From: Pampus argenteus
Lineage: Eukaryota; Chordata; Actinopteri; Scombriformes; Stromateidae
Direction: 5' to 3'
Length of the DNA stretch: 64,000 nt
NCBI GenBank assembly: GCA_036937835.1
Contig: CM072870.1
Location: forward strand, 21,604,001-21,668,000
Part shown: positions 23,201 through 33,867 of the stretch, one piece after another
How positions within the stretch are numbered: position 1 is the stretch's first letter
Layout: every line of letters starts with the position of its first letter
Notes under the pieces: model-generated
The model's input: the letters and a program-made list of their open reading frames with translations, nothing else
Database searches by the model: none
Told to the model about the DNA's origin: nothing
Translations under genes and position numbers: made by a program

Positions 23201-26200
23201 CCTTTACATTTGATCCATTGTTTGGCCAAATCTGCATCAAAGTTTCGAGTTCTTTACTGCCACTGACAGGATTCAGAGTGTACAGCTCCAGACGGCCAAC
23301 TCCCATCTTTTGAAACAAGATAACTGGTTCAATACTGGGTCCGTTAGACCGGCTGAGAGGTTCAGGTTTAATTGAGAGTCTTTGCAGGTGCTGTAGAGTG
23401 AGCGCCACCTGGTCCCCACTCCGCAGCTCACTGGGATCTCCCTGGATGGACCGCAATCTCTCTGGGGCATTGAGGAAAACCACCCCAATCTCAGGGGAGA
23501 TGAGGTTTTTCATCCACTCCTCTTCACTGTGAGCTCCAGCAGCCTTGTCGTCCTGCTCAGCTAGTTTCCTCAGAAGCAGACTGTTCAGCCCAGGGAGATT
23601 GTCCACACCAATGTGTGTCAGGAGTACCGAGTCGATTCTGTCCAGATGCCGGACCAGTTTCCAGAAGCAGGAGCGAAGGTCGGAGCCGCCATTCACCAAG
23701 ATATTGAAACCATTAACAGCAAAGAATGCAGAGTCCCCCATCCCGCCTGGGAAGATGTAGCAGCAGGGCCGAGAGAGTTTCAGGAATCCCACAGTGCTCG
23801 GAGGCTCCAGGAGGTCAAAGAGTGACTCTGGCTCCAGAGATTCAGAGAGGTACTCTGTGAACTCCTGCAAACCTTCCATCTCTGGGAGAACCAGCGGGGG
23901 GTTGATGTGGATGTTCATAAAGTCATGCAGGTTGTGTTTCTCCAACACAGACTCCTTCCAGAGACCGTAGTTTGGACAACTTAGAGTGAGGTTGGCCTTG
24001 GCCACTGACGGATCAGCTGAGCTCAGCAACCCCACAACCTACCAAAACACAAAAAATATACGTTTATGAAAAATAATAATGACTAAAGATAGACATGATT
24101 TATCCTGAATATTAAAAACAGTAAGATCAGTGAATAGATGTTTTGATGATATTTTCCCCATCAGTTCTTAGATGACTGTAATGTGATCTTAACAGCTGTA
24201 ATATAACATACAGGTTTAAAGGAGTCATTGGAGGAGTCTTTTGCTGAGTCACAACTGTCAGACAAACTACGCATAATAAATTGCTGCCATCAGTCTTCTC
24301 ACCTCCTCATCAGTAAATATCTGGATGAAGTCGTTGAGCGAGAAGCAGCCTTTCTGTAACACAATGTTTCCGCTCTGTTCCACACATTGACCAGCCAGAA
24401 CCAACAATTTGTGGTGAGAAGAATCACAGAGCAGCCGCCGGACCTGAACATACACAGAGGAAAAATACTCAGATTAATAAATGAAGGAAACTCCTTCACA
24501 GACGACTGAACTGCAGGAATCTGATCAAATCACTATTAGTGACTATTTCACCTCAGAGCCATCAGACACACTGATGAGGTGCAGGATAATTTCAATGATG
24601 TGGAACAGAAGGAATGAATAGTCTCACAGATTCAGACACATGATCACATCAACATGCAGAATATCAATCTGTTCCACACATAATAAACGCTGCTTGTATT
24701 CATATTTGCAGCCGACTTGAATCCACTGACAGCTGAGAGCTCATAAATCATGTTTTATATCTTTATTTTCCATCTGGTCTCACCTCAGAGCAGACAAAGT
24801 CGTGAGCTGGATTCACAACAACCTGTGTGTCCAGAACATCTCCGCTGTGCTGCAGCGTCCGCTGCCCTGCAGGAGGAAACACAGAAACTAAAAACCAGCT
24901 AACCAGCCATCACTGTAGTTGTCTGCTGTCCTAGTGACCAAACAAATAGTCAACTGACTGCTGAGACAGACGACAAACTAATGAGAAACAAACAAAAACA
25001 TGACAACAAAAACTGAGGAGTCCTGAAAATAGGCATACTGAAGGATATTGCATAAGGTTGTGCAAAGCTTCTTTTTCACCCCCCCATAATGAAAGAGGAC
25101 GAGTCTCTCGGAAAAGTGTTATGATGGAGTTGTAATGAAAACAAAGGGAATCTATAGAATCGTACTGTTGTCTTTCCACTGTGGCAAGAAACCTTAAAGA
25201 CTATGAAAAAGGGACTGAGTTCATATTCCCAGTACAAAAAAAATGTTTTCCTTTGAAATCTGCCAAACCACCATTATACTGTAAATGGGTGGAAAGTGTT
25301 ATGACACATCTCAAGCTTAAAAAAACTTACAAGGACACGTTTATACTGTTAAAGGATCTGCTTTAAATGTGCTTTCAGTGTAAATGATGGAGGCCAAAAT
25401 ACACACAGTCATTTAAAGAAGATGTGAAGTTTCTATGAGGCTGAGTTTAGTCATATAACCCTTTAACTGAGCTGTTTAACCTGCATTATGTTTGTTTTTC
25501 ATCATGTCAGCTGGTTGTAAAAGTAACAGAGAGGAAAAGACAGATATATAATATACACACACACACACATCATATCAACAGATAACCATCAGTTACTCGT
25601 CTCTGTGAGGCGACCTTTGACCCTCAGCCAACAGGAAGTCCTCTGCTTCCTTCCCGTCAGCTGCTCATGTGGTTACCACGACAACAGCTCCAGAGGTGGT
25701 TTTGAACTCCACAGTCTGTCTACTCAGTTCCTCCTTGTTAAGCTTGTTTATCCGACAACATCACAGACACTAACGAGCTCCTGAGGTTTCATCATTCATT
25801 CATTCATTCATTAGTCGTTAAAAGAAACCAGGTGATCATATGACTGAAGAGTGTGTGCGTGTGCGTGTGTGCGTCTCCGTCCGTAGGCTGTTCAGCAGAG
25901 TCTCAGCTGACAGTGTTTGTGTTTGAATCAGACAACCGACCGTCTGTCTGACACACACACACACACTTTCTAAAATAACGTTTGGTCTCAGTGAGAGAGA
26001 TTAATGATGTCATCCTTCAGGGCAGCTTCCAGCGTCCTGTGATGGACGCCCTTTAACCTTTAGAGCTCTTGGGTCCGATTTTCAATATAATAAGGGTTGT
26101 CCACGACTCAGCATATTCACAGTCGACTCAGAGTCAGCATCAACGGGTCTTATCTAAATTTGTCTGGTTATACAGAAACACACACACCATTCTAAACAAC

Positions 26201-28434
26201 ATTAATTCTCCACCCACTTATGTATTTAGGCCATTTAGGGACAAGAATCTGTAAAGGTTTACAGCCTGTGATGATGTCAGCCGGCTTAAAAAAAACAAAA
26301 ACATTTGACTGACAAATTATAAGTCAACTTAGGGAAATGTGTGTGTGTGCTTAGCAACAGGCTGCATGAGACACGGGAAACATGATGGATTATGAATCCA
26401 CATCAGGACAAACAAACTGAATTTTAAGCATCAGGCGTCGGGTAAAAGACTCACCTGGGACGTCCTCTGATAAGAAGGCCGAGTGTCTCGACACGAAGAG
26501 CTTCAGCTGCTGATCCAGAACAGAAACATCCAGATCTACAGGCCAACAACGCACACCTGCAATAAAGCACAAAAAAACCCACTTTATTACTTGATAATAA
26601 TCATAAAAACAAACAGGTACGTTTGTACAGAAGCCTGACTGCAACACTTCCTGTTCCTGTAAACTGTTCATTGTTGTTGTGTATTCATACCGTTCTTGTT
26701 TTTGTAAATATATTTTTGTTATATATAATGATAATTGTTACTGTATAAGACACAGAGACTTTTCTTTTTTATCCATCATGTATTCTCAGTGTCTGACAAC
26801 ATGTCCCATGATGCATCAGGACAGGACGTCGATGATTGTGTCACATTTCAAACTGATGAGCTGCATTTTGAGTATTTTGCAGTCGAGCCAATTCAGTTAT
26901 TTCAACCTTTTTGTTTCATTTCCTCTCAGATGTATTTGAGAGACAGAGTGAGACACTGCGCTTCATTTCTTATCTTCAGCACTGACATTTAGAAACACCA
27001 CTTCCCCTTTTTGTCCATCAGCAGACAGATGACCAGCCTGAACAGTTATAACACTGAACAGAAACGGACTGAAAAACAGGCCTTAAAACAGGTTGTAAAA
27101 CAAGTCAATAAAAGGCTGAAAAGTCTATGTAAGAAGTAAATGCAGCAAATCACATTTTAGAAGCTGGAACAAAGGGATGTTTGTCATTTTAGTTCAGAAA
27201 TTATATTAACAGTTGCCAATTAATTTTCTGTAAATTTAATAAGCTTTAATCGAGTTTCCAAACTTGTGAAACAAACACATATCTGTTATCTCACTGAGGC
27301 ACTCAGACTGGTGAAATAAACATCACACAAGCAGGATTATTAAAGTTTTATGGTGTTTTTGACTGTTAACCTACTTTTACAGGAACAAAATGAAAAACCA
27401 GTCAAGCTCCACGCAATATTTCACATCCGGTAGAAGAGATTTTCAAAATATAAGCTTATCAACTGATTAGAACAATGAAGAACTAACAACTAAGATATAA
27501 AGTGGTTTAGTTTTAAATAAAACATGTGAAATAAAGCTGTAATTACGAGGCATAAACCCTTAAATTCCCATCCACGTGTGGATCAGTGAGTTTTCTGATG
27601 TTGACAAAAACATCTGAATTCACCCAAAAACAACCAACAGACATCTGATACAGAAGGAGACACACATGGAGATAAAAGCTGTTTGTTTCTACGACACATG
27701 GACAGACAGGATGTCCTGCATGTCCGCTGTGATATCACCGCTAAAATTAACCACAACAAAAAAGAAACAGCTGCTTCACAAATACCTTTTTACCCTTTCA
27801 AACACGTGTTCCTGAAGGCAGCAGCTGTCATCATGTGTTCAAGGAAGAAACGTTCAAACAACTGAGCCGTAATAAATGTGATTATCTGAATATGAATAAG
27901 TGATGAAGTCTCAAACTGCGAAGGAGGAAACGAGTGAAGATGCTAACTTAGATGCTAACGTTGTGTCATATCTAGTTAGCATGCTAGGTTCGACTTTATA
28001 ATCGCGTGAAAAGCGTCGTTTTATCGGTTTAAAAATTATACAGTAACTATTTATCTATAAACTATAAACTATAAACACGTAGTGTGGTTTTACTCCAAGG
28101 TGTGAAACTTTGGAGACAGTTTAAGGACACGACACATTGTTTATAGATAACAATGTTGTTCATAACAACAGCAGCGACGTCAGCGCATCTCTACGGATTT
28201 TATTGCGAAGGGTCGGGCGGACTTCCCGCCCTGAGTAGTTCGGTTCTTCTTCTTCTTCACGGTGCAGATAAACTTTAACTCACCTGAGTCTATCTGCCTC
28301 AGCAGCAGGTCCAGCAGGCCGACCGGCCGCAGCGCTCCGACCACCACCAGCACCGAGTACTGCGCCGCCGGCCGGGAGGAACCGGGAGAAGAACCGGGAC
28401 CGCCGCCCCGCTCCGTCACTGCTGCCGCCATCAT
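20251..28434 (-). CDS. map1s: Microtubule-associated protein 1S (7 exons, 1350 aa)
   Basis: Exons on the minus strand: 28434-28284, 26556-26455, 24866-24784, 24443-24303, 24038-20834, 20695-20481, 20406-20251. Phases join exactly. The N-terminal heavy-chain region has the family blocks LKLFVSRHSAFLS, HKLLVLAGQCVE, RPCCYIFPGGMGDSAFFAVN, GFNILVNGGSD and FWKLVRHLDRIDSVLLTHIG. The middle (roughly residues 500-750) is Lys/Glu-rich. Then follow AEIGSPHSTEVDESLSVSLE and HDVDLCLVSPCEF. The light-chain end has VYVDLAYLPSG, VTLIPTFDSLAMHEWY and FPACKVEF at the stop. MAP1S binds and stabilises microtubules and links them to mitochondria and autophagosomes. The protein is longer than human (about 1059 aa), chiefly through the Lys/Glu-rich linker. 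An eight-Asn run (21381-21404) comes from a GTT repeat. The first of two adjacent ATGs is taken as start; the second, inside ATGGCGGC, is equally plausible and shortens the protein by one residue. Confidence 0.96.
25380..25450 (+). repeat. Dispersed repeat, family B (copy in map1s intron)
   Basis: Blocks GATGGAGGCCAAAA, ACACAGTCAT, GATGTGAAG and TATGAGGCT occur in this order. The same order is on the minus strand at 46985-46890 in dbt intron 1. Related pieces are suspected at 12830-13205, 33480-33670 and 57880-58010, where phrases like GTGAACCTGTCCTT recur. It is an interspersed fish repeat of unassigned class. Confidence 0.6.
28424..28434 (-). promoter_or_regulatory. map1s: YY1-type element over map1s start codon
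   Basis: The minus strand reads ATGATGGCGGC with both ATGs in frame; the second forms the ATGGCGGC core of YY1/TISU elements. One of the four upstream TISU bases mismatches. It lies inside the CpG-rich first exon. Confidence 0.45.
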
Positions 28435-28462
28435 GGCTTGGACCAGCCGCGAATGTCGTCAC

Positions 28463-28474
28463 CACGCACACACG

Positions 28475-28515
<41 letters not shown>

Positions 28516-28540
28516 ACGCCCACACACACACACGCCCGCC
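28463..28540. repeat. Alternating CA/CG tract in the map1s 5' region
   Basis: ACACGCGCGCGCGCACACAC followed by a long CA run with a few GCC interruptions, 30-105 bases upstream of the map1s ATG. Alternating purine-pyrimidine sequence with a CG core is the classical Z-DNA-forming type. It lies in the promoter or 5' UTR. Confidence 0.85.
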
Positions 28541-29307
28541 CACAAGGTGTGTCAACTGGTAGGAGGTATGGCCAATCAGAGAGGAGAGATGAGCAAAGGC
28601 GGAAGGATGACCAATCAGAAGAGAAGGGTGCATTCAATGCTGCCGGGGAGAAAGCAGAACGGTGGCGTGTCACTGCCAACGTGACAAAAAAGATTTACTC
28701 AACTTGTTATTATTATTATATATTTTTGTGAATATTAAATCAATCGTATTAATATAAGAACCAAAAATGTTTCATTAATTTATTTGTAAGTTTTGTTAGT
28801 AGGTTTCTATTGAACCTGAAACAGATGATGAGATAAAGATTCACGTTTCTTTCACCCAAACACGATTTTCTCAATATGAACGTGGAAGAAAATAAAAACA
28901 ACAATACAAACAATAGATATGTGTAAGTATACAATAATAAATGGTGACAAAAAGTATGTAAAATAATATACAGCACACCGAATACACCAATTAAAAGACA
29001 TTGCATTAGAAATTGATTTATCTGATCTGATCTACTGATTTAATGTTCTTAGTTTATATTGTGGATTTATTGGAACAACAGTTTGCTAATTTTTATAGTT
29101 TATAGGTCAGAGTGGTGTTTCTTAGTATTTGGAGTTGGTCACAGTCAGTGGCGGATTTGGTGATTTTGGGGCCCCAGACAAAGTCTTTCAAAGTGGAAAT
29201 ATCGGTATTGGCAGTGGTAGAAGTACTCAAAACTTTTTTTTCTTAAGCAACACTATAAATCCTTCCCGACCTACAGTTGAGAAAGCACATGAACGCAGCA
29301 CAGCAGC

Positions 29308-29319
29308 CAACATGGCGGC
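29308..29319 (+). promoter_or_regulatory. trmt13: TISU element at trmt13 start
   Basis: CAACATGGCGGC is a full match to the TISU consensus SAASATGGCGGC (S is C or G). In this known element one sequence drives both YY1-dependent transcription and initiation from a very short 5' UTR. It fixes the start codon at 29312. Confidence 0.7.
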
Positions 29320-30237
29320 GCCCCTGCCCGGCAGATGTGGCTTCTTCGTGGAAAAAAAGAAACGTTTCTGTAAAATGATCGTCGGAAAAGGGAAAACTTT
29401 CTGCGGAGAACATGCGGTCATGGTGAGTTCAGGGACACTAATGACAGCACGTGAGGAAGAGACAACTGGAGATCGATCCTTCTGATCAGGATTGAAATCC
29501 TATCAATAAACTCTGGTCTTCAGTGATTATAAGATCTTAAGCCTCACCTGTTATAAACATATTTTATAAATAAATTAAGGAGGAACAACACGTGTTTACG
29601 TTGTTTTTAGTACATTTTTTCCACTTTTATGAGACTATAAAAGCCAAAATAAAGCAGTTAAAACAGTCTGATGTCAGAAGTTTTCACCTGCTGCAGGAGG
29701 AAAGTTTCTCTGAGCTCATTGAAAATCAGACTTTACATGATCACAGCTAGTTTGGAGCTGATTGTTGTCCAGTATTGAACTGATCTTCAGATGAATCAAT
29801 GATGTTTAGTTGCAGCTCTAGAAGTTATTACTCTAATAGTGGTGACAGGGTTGGTTACCTGCCTCAGAGCTGTAAACGCTATGAATGAGTGTTATAAACC
29901 TTCTGTTAACAACTTCCTGTTTCCTGTTTCAGGAGGAAGGAACCAGCAGCAGCAGGAGGATCGTCTGTCCACTCGACCCCAAACAGTTAGTCAACAACTG
30001 TCAATCACATTATGATCACTGACCGATCACTAATCAATAACCGATCACTGATCACTGACCTGTGATCTGTTTCAGTCCGATCAGCTGTTTCTGTGTTTTC
30101 TTCCTGCAGCACTGTGAGTGAAGACAAACTGGACAAACACCTGAAGAAATGTAACTCCAGAGAGAAACCCAAACCTGTGAGACAAACCTCTATCTATCTA
30201 TCTATCTATCTGTCTATCTGTCTATCTGTCTATCTAA

Positions 30238-30273
<36 letters not shown>

Positions 30274-30459
30274 GTGGAAACGCTCTTGTGTCATAACTCT
30301 GTGTTTGTATGTTTATGTGTGTTTGACCTCCTGCAGGTTTATTATGTCGAAAACATAAACGCAGGATCAGCTGATGGAGACCAGATGCTCCAACAGGTAA
30401 GAACAACTCCTGTTCTGCAGGTAACAATAATCAATAGCAATCCTGATGATACTCATACA

Positions 30460-30510
<51 letters not shown>

Positions 30511-32593
30511 AGGTGTGTCTGTCTGAGCGCAGCAGGACACAGTTACAGTCTCTGGTGGACAAACTGAGGACTGCAGCGACAGGTGAGCTGAGAGGCAGGT
30601 AAACTCCGACCATAAGAGACTGATGATGATGTCACCGTTGTTGTTGATGACATCATTGTCGTTGTAGGTCTCCAGTGTGACGTGGAGGACAGCGTCTTGT
30701 CTCACCCCGTCCTCCTGGAGGAACTCAACAACCCAAAGAATGGAGACTCCGCCCACAAACACCTGAAGCAGCAGGTACACACCTGAACTATGTAGGCCAC
30801 GCCCCTCTGATGAGGCGGGGCATGAGCTGGTCCTTTGTCCTGACTCACCTGTCAGGTGTCTCCAGTCTTCTATCTTAGGTCACCTGGAGGCACTGGGACT
30901 GCTAGGACGGGGGCGGAGCTTCGTGGAGTTCGGAGCAGGTCGAGGGAAACTGTCTCACTGGATCCACGAGGCCCTGAAGACCTCCGAACACCTGAAGACC
31001 TCTGAACACCTGAAGACCTCTGAACACCTGAAGACCTGTGACGAGTTGCAGCTGCTGCTGGTGGAGCGCTGCAGCACTCGCTTCAAGGTACGAGACAACC
31101 TCATAACACCAAACTAGCAGCTGACTCCATCATGGCGACAGGTTGGACAGGAAGTACACAAATGGCCTAATTGAGGTGACCAAGGAGACCAAGTTCTGAG
31201 TTTTTGTGAGAGCAGTAAACTCTAGTTTTTATCTGACAACACTGACCTGTTCTAATAATTCATGTTCAGTATGTTTGAATGGTCACTGCTCGGAAACATG
31301 AACCTCGTCTCGCTGCTGTGTTGTGCTCCAGGTGGACGGAAAACATCAGGATGCCGGAGTTGAGTTTGAGAGGCTGCAGGTCGACATTCAACATCTGGAT
31401 TTACGTAAGAGACAAACGTTTGGAGACAGGTGTAAGTCTGGTGTGTTTACAGTTTGACTGTCAGCTGACTCCCGCATGTTTCAGGTAAAGTTCCTCAGTT
31501 CAAACACAAGAAGCTGCCGCTGGTCGGAGTCGGGAAGCATTTATGTGGAGCAGCGACAGGTGAGACTCTGATACAGCCAATCAAAAAACAACAGAAGTGT
31601 TGTATTCCTTCTTATATCTGTAAATACCGTGTGTCCACACATCTGTAAGCCTGTTTAAAAGGGTCATTCAGAACTTTTTTTAACTTGTGATGAATAAATG
31701 ATTCTAAAAGTTGTTGATGTTCGAACATGAAATCAGCTGATCTGTTTGTGTCCTCAGATCTCGCTCTGCGCTGTTTGTTAGAAACACCAGAAACCAGAGA
31801 GACTGAACCAGCACAGAAACGCCTCAAACCCTCAGAACCAGTAGCAGAAGAGCATCCTGGTCCTGGTCCTGGTCCTGGCCCAGTTCAGGGCGTGGCCGTG
31901 GCTCTCTGCTGTCACCACCGCTGTGAGTGGCGTCACTACGTGGGTCAGGAGTTCTTCCTGCAGCGAGGACTCGGAGCTGCAGAGTTCTCGGCTTTCTGTC
32001 GGATGTCCAGCTGGGCCACATGTGGCATCCGACCGACCAATCAGGACCCTCCAGCTGAGGATCTATCCAATCAGAGAGGAGACGATGAAGAGCATGAACC
32101 GGCTGAGGACACGGACGCGGTGAACGGGTAAATAATCGACAGAAAATGAATTTTATAAAAAAGTCGAATCGGTGAATCCCTACATAAAACAGATAAAAAT
32201 CCTCACAAATAATAAGAAGCTGAGACTCAGGGATGTTTGACATTTCTGATTGATCGATTCTCATATTTGGACAGTTGAATATTTACACCTGCAGCTCTGT
32301 CAGTGCATCGTGGTGGACCGTATATCTGACAGAGATCTGTCTCTGATGGAACGTGTGATCCTCTCTGCAGGTTTCTGTCAGCGGATGAACGACAGCAGGT
32401 CGGTCGTCTCTGTAAACTTCTGATCGACTGCGGCAGACTTCACTTCCTGCAGAGAAAAGGATTCAACGGCAAACTGACGCGCTACGTCAGCAGTGACGTC
32501 ACCCTGGAGAACGTCCTGCTGACCGCCGTCCCCGCCTCCACACCTGTCCCCACATCTGTCCCCACACCTGTCCCCACATCTGTCCCCTCCTGA
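29312..32593 (+). CDS. trmt13: tRNA 2'-O-methyltransferase TRM13 homologue (11 exons, 476 aa)
   Basis: Exons: 29312-29422, 29933-29985, 30110-30176, 30337-30396, 30513-30582, 30668-30774, 30866-31087, 31332-31404, 31485-31559, 31758-32127, 32371-32593. Phases close to 476 aa (human 481). The N-terminus has a CCCH zinc finger (C9, C20, C31, H34) and then a CHHC U11-48K-type finger (IVCPLDPKHTVSEDKLDKHL, KKC). The methyltransferase part has SAM motif VEFGAGRGKLS (176-186), GVGKHLCGAATDLALRCL and ALCCHHRCEWRHYVG with RMSSWATCG. TRM13 2'-O-methylates position 4 of tRNA-Gly, tRNA-Pro and tRNA-His. For exon 7 the acceptor at 30865 is chosen because it keeps frame and gives SSILGHLEALG, matching the family; the TTAG|GT site 18 bases on from it breaks the frame. 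Coding low-complexity insertions: an 18-bp repeat in exon 7, a Gly-Pro run in exon 10, a Pro/Thr/Val tail in exon 11. Confidence 0.96.
30190..30272. repeat. (TATC)n microsatellite, trmt13 intron 3
   Basis: About 20 tetramer units with TGTC variants, beginning 13 bases after the exon 3 donor and filling half of a 160-base intron. Confidence 0.95.
30462..30512 (+). repeat. (GT)24 run forming the trmt13 exon 5 splice acceptor
   Basis: Twenty-four GT units run directly into CAG at 30510-30512, after which exon 5 begins with GTGTGTCTG. No pyrimidine tract other than the TG repeat is present. Confidence 0.9.
30974..31037 (+). repeat. trmt13: 18-bp coding tandem repeat in trmt13 exon 7
   Basis: The unit CTGAAGACCTCTGAACAC occurs three times (first copy with one change) plus half a fourth copy. 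It encodes LKTSEH repeats directly after the SAM-binding motif. Length 18 keeps frame. Confidence 0.9.
32541..32590 (+). repeat. trmt13: 12-bp coding repeat at the trmt13 C-terminus
   Basis: Four units of CACMTSTGTCCC type (alternating CACCTGTCCCCA and CATCTGTCCCCA) encode a TPVPTSVPTPVPTSVPS tail up to the stop codon. This is low-complexity sequence not expected in the conserved enzyme. Confidence 0.8.
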
Positions 32594-32839
32594 AAGTCAG
32601 GTTGACACCATCTTCACAGACGAAACAGAAAAAATCAAACAAACTGCTTTTATTTCTAAGAAAGTGTTTTTAATTTGTTTTGTTCAAAAGGAAACTCATC
32701 AGACTGATGATGTTAAAACGTTGTGTAAAGTTTGTATTAAAGCATTTTCAGTTTCTTATCTAAACAGTGTTCAACTCTGTTAATTTAAATGTTTTTTTTT
32801 AAAGTCCTTTACAACCCTGTTCACAGTCTGTAAAATACA

Positions 32840-32872
<33 letters not shown>

Positions 32873-33867
32873 TGTTATCATGTGAGTTATGAGACGTTCT
32901 GGATGTGTGATGCTGAAGTCGATGGACACACGACAGAAATCGACGATCTATTCACAGTTTGTTTATGAAGCAGGATGTAAAAAATACAGATATAAATATC
33001 AAGAAGAGTCTTTACAACACACGCTGCTTTAAAAACCTGTTGCTGAGCTCTGAGAGGAAAAAGCCCAGAAGAAGAAATGAAGATTATTTTACTCTGTTGG
33101 AGCGTCGCTCGGCTCTGAAACGTTCAGAACAAAAACACGTCAGAAAATCAGACAGAAATTTGTTTTTAAATTTGTTTTTTAGTAAGAATCAACCAGTAGC
33201 TCATCACTTCATGATGATGATGATTATTATTATGATGAAGTACTAGTAGTGTTACATGGATATTATTGTAATATTAATCCAAAGCCTCAAACAGCTGTTA
33301 AACTATACTTTATTCTAAACTCCTCTTATTAGCATTTTTCTGAGCTTTCAATCGTATCCCACGGCTTTCTTCAGTAGATGTAACTTAGTTATCATCATGT
33401 GACCTGAGAGCACAACATCAGTCACATGACTGCAGGAGGTTTCAGCTGTTGAAACCATGTGACACCTGAGGTAGTTCACTGAGGAAAGCTGTGATATATG
33501 GCTGAAAGCTCTGGCTGTGAACCAGAATATTTCATCACAGATATGAAAGAATCTTTCAGTAAAAAGTTTTATAGTTTCTATAAATTAAAAAGATCAAATG
33601 TGTTTTCAGTGGAAGTGATGGAGTCAAAAACAGGCTTGAAAAACTGTGAACTTGCCCTTTAAACCTGACCACCACATGCTGAAAAAATAAATAAAGACAT
33701 TTACACCAAGTTTAGCGTTAGGGATCAGTAAAAAAAAAAGTGAAGTCAAACTCATGCTCAGAGTAAAAATGTAAAACAGTTGTTATAAAATGTAAGCAGC
33801 TGACACCATGTGTGTTAAAATATGTTAAAGTCAGTTTAGTCCCATCAGGTTTAATACAGCGTTGATA
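32594..33867. other. Convergent gap between trmt13 and lrrc39
   Basis: It holds the two 3' UTRs: ATTAAA at 32736-32741 for trmt13, and a minus-strand AATAAA at 33309-33314 for lrrc39. A (GAT)n run lies at 32840-32872. A family-B-like repeat trace lies near 33480-33670. I see no coding exon. Confidence 0.6.
32736..32741 (+). terminator. trmt13: Putative poly(A) signal of trmt13
   Basis: ATTAAA, the commonest variant hexamer, 143 bases after the stop codon. Confidence 0.5.

Noticed and set aside
21970..23313. 447-codon open frame on the plus strand
   Set aside because: It is antisense to the large map1s exon. Its Phe/Ser-rich translation (FSSF, SFF) is what the Lys/Glu-rich map1s codons give in reverse. 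It shows no domain or splice context.
28262..28684. Frames through the CA/CG tract near map1s
   Set aside because: They run across the map1s first exon in antisense and a microsatellite (HTHTHTH). No independent support.
30895..30899. Use of TTAG|GT near 30878 as trmt13 exon 7 acceptor
   Set aside because: It would break the reading frame. The acceptor at 30865 gives SSILGHLEALG in frame and matches the family.
31824..32264. 146-codon minus-strand frame
   Set aside because: It is antisense to trmt13 exon 10 and runs into intron 10.
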